From NCBI GenBank assembly GCA_003971905.1, contig RSEE01000078.1, forward strand, positions 62,001 to 126,000: 64,000 bases of DNA, written 5' to 3'. Position numbers and translations under genes: made by a program. The DNA is from Moniliella sp. 'wahieum' (Eukaryota; Basidiomycota; Moniliellomycetes; Moniliellales; Moniliellaceae). Of the stretch, positions 55,453 through 64,000 are shown piece by piece. A model generated the notes under the pieces. That model was not told the origin of the DNA. It worked only from the letters and a program-made list of their open reading frames with translations, and did no database searches. The number at the start of each line of letters is the position of its first letter. Positions within the stretch are counted from its first letter, which is position 1.

Positions 55453-57059
55453 GTTGTGTCTCTTTGGACCCAAGCACATTTTGGGTTTGCCCAGACAGTT
55501 CCCGTTTCGTTGGGGGCTCGGGTCGCACCCTTGTGTCTGTTATGCTCGCATCGTTTGATGCACTCAAAATGGATATGCTCCGAATCCATGCCCACATTGT
55601 TGTTGCGCAGACAACTCGATTCGTAGACAGCTCTTGGCCGCCTTGGATGTATTATTAGTAGCTGGGATCAGAAGGGCACTTCTATCATTGTCGATGCGCA
55701 CAGGGGGGTCGAAGCTTGGGTACTGATGTAGAGACGTGACTAGTAGTGACTGCATAATCAACGTTCAACCAAAGGTGCCTCTCCTATACACCGCGGCTGT
55801 GGTGGAGATGGTGCGTTCCGGATCCGAACGCGCCTTGAGGGTGTATTCCTTTTCAGAGCGACTCTGAGTCCAGGTGGGCTACGGGCTGCGCGATGGCTTC
55901 CATGCCATCAGCTGGTTGGGCTTGTACTGGAGCTTGATAGTTGTGGCGAAAAGGGTGACGACGGCGGGTCTGACATACTCCTTGTTTCGATGCTGGGATG
56001 CGAATAAAGCCGGAACGCCTACAGCCGTCTGCAGAGGCGATAAAAGACGCTGGGGGTCCCCTCAGCCGAGTGGGGTTGCTTGCTTGAGGCGATGGATGCT
56101 TGGAACCAGAGAGCGCAGTGTTTCTGCTGTGTGTCAAGCGTGGAGCGTGCTGAAAGGGACCGAGCGTAGCGGAGTGCCTAGTCCCTGGAGCCCCTCGAGT
56201 ACCCTAGTTGATCGCAAGCGTCACGTGCTTGGGGTGCGGAGGGGGCATGTGACAGGCGCGTGATACGCAGGGTGTGACATGGACATGCGATGGTGACTAG
56301 TGACGTCAGAGGTCGGACGCGACAAGCTGCATGTGCCAGGAGGGGATCATTAAGCAACGCAATCAGCTGGGCAGGCGCTGGCAGCCGAAGCGCACGCACA
56401 GTATCAGTGTGAATGGGCCAGCGGCGGTGCGGACGCCAAGCCGATTAGGCGGGGGCGGGGCAGCTGACATCAGCAGGGGCGCACGTGGCCAGCCTAAGAC
56501 GCGGATGGACCCTGGCGGCGCAAACGCAGGCAGGGCTTGGCGCCAAGCTTAGCGCTGCAGAGCTGCAGCGCAGCGCCTAGCGGCGGCTTTGCATTTTGCT
56601 TGGCGTGCCTTGCAGTGCGCCGTGGGGGGGGTCTGGTGCGCAGGGTCTCATCAAAGTGCTCGCTGAGGCTGCGGCCCATCGCACTCTCAGATCTCACTCC
56701 CTCGTCCTTGTCCGCGCCCACTCCGCTTGCGGGCCCACACCTCCCCCCGCGCTGCCTTCTCTGCCGCCTGGGCAGCCGCCATCGCATCTCTGTTCTTGGC
56801 AAGCGCCTTGGCAGTGCCTGCCGCGTCTTTGCCCGTCGCCTACTTGTACCATCCGCACCACCCACCTGCGCGTCTTTGTCGTCCGCCTCTCCTGCCTCTC
56901 TCCCGCCTCCCGTCCATGCCTCCGCTCGCCCGTCTGCTGGGCCACCTGCGCCCCCGCCCCCACAACCCGCCCGCTCGCCTTCGCCGCCCCCGAGCCCCCA
57001 CACGCTCGATGCCCCTTCCTCCTCCTCCATTCCCCCCCACAAACGCACCAGTCTGTCTG

Positions 57060-57150
57060 CCAGCAGCAACAGCAGCAGCAGCAACAGCAGCCGCAGCAAC
57101 AACAGCAGCCGCAGCCGCAGCAACAACAGCAGCCGCAGCAGCCGCAGCAA
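57060..57150 (+). repeat. CAG/CAA/CCG repeat (poly-Gln if coding)
   Basis: About 90 bp of CAGCAA and CAGCCG units. Read in one plus frame it gives Q/P repeats, in others Ala/Thr or Ser/Asn/Arg. No flanking conserved sequence shows which, if any, is used. Confidence 0.8.
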
Positions 57151-57489
57151 ATCCCGGTCCACACCACCTACCCCCACATCCTCCCTCACCTACATTGCTT
57201 CCCCCCCTCGTTGCGTCTGGGCAGGTCGTCGACGACGCAGGAGTGCAAGGCGCAGCCCCATCGCGCGTACGACCTGGAGCGCAAGACCTCGGCCTGTTCG
57301 GGACATGCAAAGACGCGCTGCTGCTCCTGCTCTTGCTCTTGCTCCTCCAAGACGCTAGGCCTCCGCTGGTCGTACCATGCCCCCTGCCTCCGACCCACCC
57401 CTCATCAACCCATTTTCCCTCAACTGGCCCCAAGCTCTGCTCGCCTCCACCCTCCCACCTCCTTCCGCGTCCCGATCCCAGCGCGGTCC

Positions 57490-57620
57490 CCGTGCCCAGC
57501 CCCAGTCCCAGTCCCAGTCCCACTCCCACTCCCAGTCCCACTCCACCTCCCGTTCTCACTCGCATTCCCGGACCCAGTCCCACTCTCATTCTCATCCCCA
57601 TTCTCATTCTCATTCCCGGA
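57490..57620 (+). repeat. CCCAGT/CCCACT/CATTCT hexamer repeats
   Basis: Alternating six-base units give Ser-His/Ser-Gln repeats on the plus strand and Trp-Glu/Trp-Asp repeats on the minus strand. Confidence 0.8.
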
Positions 57621-57858
57621 CGATACACGCCGACCGGTCCCGTGCGCCCATCAAGCCCATCCCGGCCTGACCCGAACCCTGTCCTCTGTTCGCTCGTTTG
57701 ATCGGCTGGCTTGCCGCCGGCTCAAGAACGCACCCAACGACCCCCTTGGGAGGGACCTGCCTCCTCGCCATTCCTCACGTGCCCGTACATTGTATTCGAT
57801 CTACGTACAATCCTCTTCCCGGTCGGGATGGCCACATTGATAGATTGCAGGCTGCAGC

Positions 57859-57893
57859 GTGCAGAGTGCAGAGTGCAAAGTGCAGAGTGCGAT
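57859..57893 (+). repeat. Five-copy 7-bp tandem array
   Basis: GTGCAGA-GTGCAGA-GTGCAAA-GTGCAGA-GTGCGAT, about 40 bp beyond the inferred stop of the HUL5-like gene, so in its 3' region. The position and unit resemble the GCAAG heptads after the Mg2+ transporter stop. Confidence 0.85.
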
Positions 57894-57929
57894 CGCACCC
57901 AACGGAAGCGACTGTGAGCGCTACCCGCA

Positions 57930-60900
57930 TCAGAAAAATCAAAGCCGGCATGAGCATGGATGGCATAGAGCAGCTTGGTTTCCAATTGTTTCTGGGAGGT
58001 GTAGCGGGGCAGTTTGAGCAGGTTGACGCACGTGCTGGCCGTGGGCAGACGCGTGTCGTCCTCGCCATTCTTGGACACGGCAAAGCGCGGGTTGAGCTGG
58101 CCAAACCCGAGCAGCGGCGCGCTGGGGCACGACGTGACAAACTTGATGAACGCACGCTTGTCGTCGGGGCCCATGTGCTCGAGCGTGTCCCAAAAATAGG
58201 TGATCGTATCGTCGTGCGGATCAAAGCCAGAGTAGAGCGTGTGCGCCCGTAGATCCGCCACGTCCACCGCTTGGTCCGTGCCGGAGATGAGTACCCGTAG
58301 CTCCGACGGGTCCAGCATGCGTAACCAACGCGGATCGATCATCTCGCTCAAGCCGGCAAAAAACGCATGACTCTGCCGGGCAATTTGCGTCGACAGACGG
58401 TAGTGCGACATGCGGTAAATGTACTGCAGTCGATTCTCCGTCGTCACGGCAATCTGCGACCCATTCGGCACCAACTCCACCGTCTTTTGCACCCCAAACT
58501 CCGAGTCGGTCACGGTAAAGTTGAGCGCCATGTCCTCCACTTGCTCCGGGTGGTTCTTGAGGTAAACAAGGCCCTTGTACAGTTCCTGGTCCAGACTCGC
58601 GACCGACGCCAAGTCGTCCAAGTACGCATTGCCTCCTCCGCCCCGACCGGACCCGACCCATTTGGAGAGGAAGAAGGTGGCGAACTTCACGTCGACCAGG
58701 ATGCCTTCGTAGATCGCCTTGCCCAAGATACGACCGAGGAAGACGTACCAGGCCAAAGCGTCCGAGGACTGGGCGTACGAGTGCGGGTTGGGGTAAATCT
58801 CTTGTTGGTCGTTGGCCAGCCAGAGACCACGGTTGGTATCAAACGCCTCTTTGATCACGTCCGTCAGGAATTCCTTAAACAGCCCGCCCCCATCAATGCC
58901 CATCTCTGTCTCGCCAAATTTGTCCACAAACGTAATCTCGATCGGCCCCTTGAGTTGACCGCCCGGCACGTTCAACTGGTCGTACCATCCTCCGCTACAT
59001 GGCCACGGCGTACCCGCGCTCGCTGGCGTGCGAGCCAGACCGCACGGGAATCGACGATGCCCAACCGGTCCCGGTCCAACTGGATAAACTGGCGGAAAAT
59101 CTCCACCCGCACTTCAAACGGCACGACAAACGGGATTTGGTTGAGCACACCCAGACGAGGCGTGAGGAAGGCCGTGATGCGCTTGGTAGCGCGCAGTGCG
59201 ACGAGCGTGGCGCATGTGATGGGTCTGGCAAGCAAATCGGTCTCGATCGTGGGTTCGTCCCTACGGTCCAGATCCATAGGGTCCTCCTCCTCTTGCTCTG
59301 CCAACGCCCTCTCCTCCGTCACAACCGACTGAACAAACGATTGCAACTCCATGGTGGGAACCATGAGCCAGCCCCCGTCCGGCATAAAGTGGTGCCGCAC
59401 ATCGCGCGCATGCAATTGCTGCAGCAGCTTCGTCACCAGTTCCCTCAGCCGAGCGAGCGAGACGGTGGTTCCGGGTAGGTAGGCCGAGGTGTCACTCAGC
59501 GGGCCCGTGCCGTCCCACCAATACAGAGAAAAGGCCAGGTTGCGCAACAAGCAGGACAGCGTCGACACCTCGTCCACCGTCAGTGGGTTCCGTCCGCCGC
59601 CGGCCGAGAGAAACTCGTCATCGCCAATCGTCAGCAAAGCACGCGAATACAGCTCCACCAAAAGGATGAGCGGAGACCATTGGGGTTCCAACGTGGAATC
59701 CGTCAAGGCGTCAAGGAACGATCTCGTTGCCCCGCCTGCACCTGCGGGAACCGAGTTGAAGTTTGGCTCAACGACGACGATCGAACCCACCCTCGCCATA
59801 TCTCTCGAATCAGCCCCCCGTGGCAGCCGGATTGGTTTTGCTTTGAACCATGTTGGTAGAGTACATGATGTGCGAGATGACCTTTTCCCTTACGCTGGCT
59901 GGCCAGCCAGCGTTGAGGGTGGTGGTAAGAAATGCAAAGAGGGCCGGGCGTGAGGTGGCGAGAAGCGAGTGGATTGAGCCAGAACGGCAGAGAGGTGGGC
60001 CTCTGAGGGTAAGACCAACAGTGCCTTGGATGTGGCCTCGTCCCATTGCATGGGCAAGGCCCCTTCCGAAGGCGTCGATGGCCCTTCTTCTTGGGCATGC
60101 TGCAGAGGAGATGCGTCGCGTACTCGCTCGAATGCCTGGAAGGGGACCAGGGCAGCCTGGAGCCGCGTAAGGGCAGTAAGGTACGTGGCCCAGCCCTGCC
60201 ATTAGGCAGGTGGGGTACACGCTTGTTTGCCAGGGCCAAAAAGTTGGCTGTCAGAGCAATCAATGCGGTCGGTTCGGGAGGCAGGTCGGCCTGCTCTTGC
60301 GCCAACAGCGCCGCCACCGGCTCGTAGGGCATCTGCATGGCCAGCTGCGTCAAACTTGGTACGGGATACGGGATGCAAGTAAAGGGATGGTGAGAATGCC
60401 GTGAACAAACTCCCTCGTGACCCTCCGGCCCTTGGCCGAATCATGCGAGAAGAGGGTGAACGGCAAAAGCGCCAGCTCAACTGTACGCGATACCGAGGGA
60501 GGGGCTGTCTTGCGCACCGGGGCTGAGATTGCGTATGACGAGTCAGTAGGAAACAGAATAGAACCGGATGCAGCGGTATACGCAGGGAGCTCACGGGGTA
60601 CATACAAAAGAGGTGATGTGACGCTGCAAGGCCGGGTACCATGCGCGCTGCTGGACAAGATGGCCGACGAGAGCTTGCGGCACGGTGAGTGGCGCCGCTC
60701 CGTCACGGGGAGGGAGGGATATGGCTGATGAGGAGGGGGAGGGACGCCAAAGAGTGAAGGACGCTCAAGGCACCCATCACAGTCTCCGTCGCGAACGGAG
60801 TTGGTGCAGCCACAATGGCGAGCAACAGCCGAGCGAGCCGCTGGAGGGTGCCCACATAGGCGGTGCGGTCCGAGGGCGAAGCAGGGGCGGGGAGGTCAAG

Positions 60901-61330
60901 GGCACAAAGAGAGCGGGCGGCCCGTGGGAGATGCAGATTGGGCGGCGTGGAGGTAAGTGACGACGGCGGACTGGAAGCGAAGCAGGTGGCGCTCAATGCC
61001 CTGTGTGGCGGGGGCGGCGGCGAGGTGGATGAACAAGGCGGAGGCGAGGGTGACGGCCGCGGGGTCGGGGGCAGAGGCAGCGAGGATGCTGGACGCAACT
61101 TGCTCGAGTCGGGCGGCAAAAACGGAGCGCTGGCGGCCGAGGCAGAGCGGCCGCGCCAGACACGTTGGACGGTGCGTGCAGCGACGTCTTGGCGGCGCTG
61201 GGCATCGCGTGCCTGGCGCTCGCGGCGGGGCGGCGGCGAGGGGAGTGGGAGGAGGCGGAGGGCTGAGGCGCGGGTGCCGCCGGTGATGGCCGGCGCGCGC
61301 GCGGGCGCGGCCGCTGAAGTTGAAGTCCAT
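57930..61330 (-). CDS. HUL5: HECT E3 ubiquitin ligase, HUL5/UBE3C-like
   Basis: Proteasome-associated HECT ligases of this family extend ubiquitin chains on misfolded proteins. The start at 61330 gives MDFNFSGRARARAG, close to the family's short start, followed by an Arg-rich IQ-like stretch (RTVQRVWRGRSAS). The middle includes ERALAEQEEEDPMDLDRRDE and FVVPFEVRVEIFRQFIQLDR, the usual lead-in to HECT. HECT domain at about 57930-58980: LNVPGGQLKGPIEITFVDKF, MGIDGGGLFKEFLTDVIKEA, ALAWYVFLGRILGKAIYEGI, YLKNHPEQVEDMALNFTVTD, catalytic Cys in LPTASTCVNLLKLP, end HAGFDFS. As sequenced the frame then reads on to 57722. A single T restored before TGA (57930-57932) would end it at GFDFS, the usual place, so I infer that end. 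About 1,133 codons (UBE3C 1,083). Frame changes lie mainly in the N-terminal half; the HECT part is unbroken. Confidence 0.9.
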
Positions 61331-61595
61331 GGGGGGGGGAGGGCGGTGGCCGGGACGGTTGCTGAGCGGCGCTGGCCGTCTGTCGCTATCGGCTACGCAA
61401 TGCACCCGCACAGGCCACGCAATGCGATGCTGCGCCCCGGTTGAACTTGAACGCCGCCCACGTGACCCGCCCCCTCCCCCCGCGGAACGCGCGCCTGCGG
61501 GCGGAACCAATTTTTTTGCACCCGCTTTCGCTCCCGCTCCGCGTAGCCCACTCAGCAACCCAGCAACCAACCCTTACCCACCCCCCCCTCCACCC
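61331..61595. promoter_or_regulatory. Divergent promoter between HUL5-like and SAS10 genes
   Basis: 265 bp. CCACGTGACCC at 61458-61468, almost midway between the two start codons (about 130 bp from each). A T7-like stretch lies near 61510. Confidence 0.6.
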
Positions 61596-63998
61596 ATGGG
61601 CAAGAAGCACCGCCGCAGCAGCGCCGGCAAGACCAACAACACTGGCGTCTTTGACATTGCCAAGGTGGATGCCCCCCGCATCAACGCCAAGGACGCCGTC
61701 ATCGACAGGTGGAACACCGACGCCGACATTCCCGATGACCCCGAAGATGCGTTTGACCGTCGCCGGGACGAGGTGCTGCTCGATCCGTCGGCTGGCCTGG
61801 CCTCCCGTGCTGGCGATGATGACGACGACCTAGATATCTCGGCATGGGCCGCGAGGTCATGGCGCTCGATGCCCACTACTCGGACTCGGACAACGAGCAG
61901 CAGGGCGAAGCAATGGAGTATGAGCAGGACGACCTGCCCCAAGGACGCCGTCAACTAGCCAAGGCCCGCCTTGCCGCCAAAAAGGCAGGCGAGCTTCCTG
62001 CGCCACCCAAACCGGTTTCCGCGCGCCTCGGAACGCCCGACTCGGACGAGGACGAGAGCGAGGGCGAAGGCGAGGAGGACGAGGAGGACGAGGATGAGCG
62101 TGCGAAAGCGTCGTACTTTGGTAAAAACAAGTACGCCTATCATGGCGGTGACGACCTCGAGGCGCTCGAATCCGATTCAGAGATTGATGAGGAGACCAAG
62201 ATCGAGCTCGAGGTGCGGGAAGCACGCAAAGTGCAAGCTCTTGCCCGGGAAGACATGACGGACGCCGACTTTGGCCTGGCCTATGCCATCCCCCCCAAGA
62301 CAGGCACGGAGCAAGTGAAGCCTGAGGTGGCGCCGGCCCTGGCCGGATTCGTACTTTCAAAGACCGATCTGCCGGTGGCGCCATGGACAGTACCGAAGAG
62401 CGCGAGGCCCGACGTGCAGCGTTCGAGGTAAACGTTGTGCCAGAGGCGGAGACGACACGACTGCCTATTGAGGTGGAAGGAGAGGACCTTCGTGCCAACC
62501 CACGCAAAGCGCGGGCGGTTCTCCTTTCACTTTTACGTACCTCGGCGCCCGAAAAGATTGCCCTGGCGGGTGAATTTGGAGATGAGCTGGCGATGTATCA
62601 AGAGGTGATGCAAGCTCTTCCCGCGCGCGTCCAACAGCATCGCGCCCGCCGAGCCGAACAGGCCGAGAAGAGTGGAGTGGAAGCTGTGGGCGATGACAAG
62701 GACCCAGGTATGGGGCTGTTGCAGCTCCATGCACAGGTATACAATGCGTATGCGACCTGCCTCTCCTTCTTTATGTACCTGGCCACCCTTCCTTCCTACC
62801 TCAAGGATCCAAGTAAGCTGCGTACACATCCCGTCATGGGCCGATTGCTCAAGTTCAAACGCACCCTCATGGCATTGGAGGAGTTGGGTCTTGGCCTGCA
62901 TCCCAAAGCTGATCCCACCCATGCCGAGGACGAGGAAAAGTATATGGACCTGAGCGAGATGCTGGCGGGCGGATCAGAGGGGAGCGACGATTCGTTTGAC
63001 AGTTCGTTCGAAGAGTCGATGGACCAAGACGAGCTTGCCGACCTATTGGCCGAGCAGGAGAAAGAAAACACGATTCGTCCCCAGACCGAAGCTACCCAGC
63101 CCGAGCCTGAGCCCAAGACCCAAACCAAACCCAAACCTAAAAAGTCCAAGAAGGGCAAAGAACCTGCCAGTGTCGCACCCCTGGCCGAGGTAGGGGAGTT
63201 TGATGCGGCCAAGGAGGCAGAGGAGGTTATGGCCAACCGACCGACCGCAGGCTCAGCTAAGAAGCGGAAACGCTCGCTCCCAGGCGAGTCGGATGCGGTT
63301 ACAGCCCAAGGTCTTGGTGAGCCCGAGGCACTGTCGGAGTTCGACAAGGCCGAGCGCGCAGAGCGCAAACGAAGCTTGCAATTCTACACGACGCAGATCT
63401 CGGCCCGCGAGGCAAGGCGTGGCAAGGCCAAAGAGGAGAAGATGTCGGGCGATGCTGACTTGCCCTGGCGCGACCCAGCAGCGGCACGGGCGGCGATTGA
63501 ACGCAAGCGCCAGGCCCAAGTCTTGGCAGAGCGTGCTGCCCCCGCTGCCGGTACAGCCTTGGATGACACCGAGTTTGATGAGCGGGATGATGCAGACCGG
63601 AGGGCAGTTTTGGATGAAGGAGCAGATGAAGGAGCTGAGTATTACGACCTAATTGCCTCCTCTCGCAAGAAGGCGCGAGCGGACAAGAAGGCCGAGTACG
63701 AGGCGTCTCGCTTGGCAGAACGTGACGAAGCGATGGCCGTGGGTGAAGGAGAACTCGAAGACGGCGAGCACCGTGGGATTGGGCGACAAATCGAGAAGAA
63801 CAAGGGTCTCACGCCCAAGCGCAAGAAGGAGGACCGCAACCCTCGTGTCAAGAAACGTATGCGTTTCGAGCAAGCGAAGAAGAAGCTCCGCTCCATGCAG
63901 GCCACCTACAAGGGCGGGAGAACGCCATCGAGGGTGGCTATGGGGGCGAGAGCAGCGGTATCTCGAGTCATGTCATCAAGAGCCGCAAGTTTGCTTAG
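61596..63998 (+). CDS. SAS10: SAS10/UTP3, small-subunit processome component
   Basis: Nucleolar U3 snoRNP-associated protein needed for 18S rRNA maturation. The start at 61596 gives MGKKHRRSSAGKTNNTGVFD, then RINAKDAVIDRWNTDADIPD and DPEDAFDRRRDEVLLDPS, acidic stretches (DDDDDLDI, DEDESEGEGEEDEEDEDERA), KASYFGKNKYAYHGGDD and REARKVQALAREDMTDADFG. The Sas10/Utp3/C1D middle follows: VYNAYATCLSFFMYLATLPS, MGRLLKFKRTLMALEELGLG. After Lys/Pro-rich linkers comes the conserved C-terminal Sas10 domain: YYDLIASSRKKARADKKAEY, HRGIGRQIEKNKGLTPKRKK, EDRNPRVKKRMRFEQAKKKL, and in a last shifted frame GGESSGISSHVIKSRKFA, TAG 63996-63998, two bases before the window ends. About 800 codons, some four frame changes. 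Divergent from the HUL5-like gene. Confidence 0.93.
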
Positions 63999-64000
63999 GC

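Larger units (their letters stand above)
55453..57929. other. Intergenic, low-complexity on the right half
   Basis: 55.5-56.3 kb is AT-richer and without a gene (GTGACTA-GTGACGT heptad pair at 56293-56306, TCACGTGC at 56221). 56.7-57.7 kb is pyrimidine-rich and low-complexity: CAGCAA/CAGCCG repeats at 57060-57150, CCCAGT/CCCACT hexamers at 57490-57620. Open frames there encode only poly-Gln, Ser-His or Pro in competing frames. A gene here is possible, but I cannot choose a frame. The right end holds the GTGCAGA heptads described separately. Confidence 0.45.

Noticed and set aside
54475-55479. 334-codon minus-strand open frame opposite eL8
   Set aside because: Exact antisense shadow of a strongly codon-biased ribosomal protein gene.
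57377-57670. Plus-strand Ser-His repeat open frame
   Set aside because: Product of hexamer repeats; competing frames are equally open and no conserved flank is seen.

Overview
The window is nuclear DNA of a fungus. It is GC-rich, and introns are few and short: those I could place run from about 63 to 119 bp, with one of 242 bp, and nearly all have GTACGT, GTGCGT or GTAGGT donors. Several genes are fungal or mainly fungal: an SSB-class Hsp70, PAM17, a DUF2408 protein, an Alr1/Mnr2-type magnesium transporter and an ARID SWI1-like protein. Low intron density with high GC resembles smut-like basidiomycetes (Ustilaginomycotina), but that placement is inference. I saw no rRNA, tRNA, CRISPR array or intact mobile element.

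The consensus looks rich in one-base gaps. Most clearly homologous genes are split between frames, often where a homopolymer seems one base short (centrin near 16760, CKS1 near 39163). A few genes, such as eL8, read cleanly. I therefore give gene spans from start to stop and treat the breaks as probable sequence errors rather than pseudogenes. Such genes carry approximate internal structure.

Layout. 1-1538: a Ser/Pro/Thr-rich gene (-) running off the left edge. 2.4-6.3 kb: SSB Hsp70 and mitochondrial ribosomal protein uS2m, both (-). 7.3-12.9 kb: a very long ARID/polyQ SWI1-like gene (-). 15.7-17.1 kb: a divergent pair, a small membrane protein (-) and centrin (+). 17.1-20.4 kb: a gene-poor island. 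20.4-25.9 kb: VPS15 (+), convergent with an Mnr2/Alr1-like Mg2+ transporter (-, 26.9-30.7 kb). 31.9-34.6 kb: two likely secreted small proteins (-), one built of W-x-A-H-A-x-S repeats. 35.5-36.3 kb: a GNAT acetyltransferase (+). 37.6-39.5 kb: a divergent pair, PAM17 (-) and CKS1 (+). 40.6-42.5 kb: a GMC oxidoreductase (+). 44.8-46.9 kb: an SSUH2-like zinc protein (+). 47.4-48.9 kb: a MOB4/phocein-like protein (+). 49.7-52.2 kb: a DUF2408 protein (+). 52.9-55.5 kb: a divergent pair, DnaJ (-) and ribosomal protein eL8 (+). 57.9-64.0 kb: a divergent pair, the HECT ligase HUL5/UBE3C-like (-) and SAS10/UTP3 (+).

Functionally the genes are mostly housekeeping. Ribosome and proteostasis functions are prominent: SSB, DnaJ, eL8, SAS10, uS2m, PAM17 and HUL5. 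Several of their promoters contain a CACGTG palindrome 100-250 bp upstream of the start codon. The most unusual signal is in intergenic DNA, where short near-perfect tandem repeats with a 7-bp period recur at about 18 or more separate places with different unit sequences. One 84-bp array of twelve heptads begins right at the stop codon of the Mg2+ transporter.
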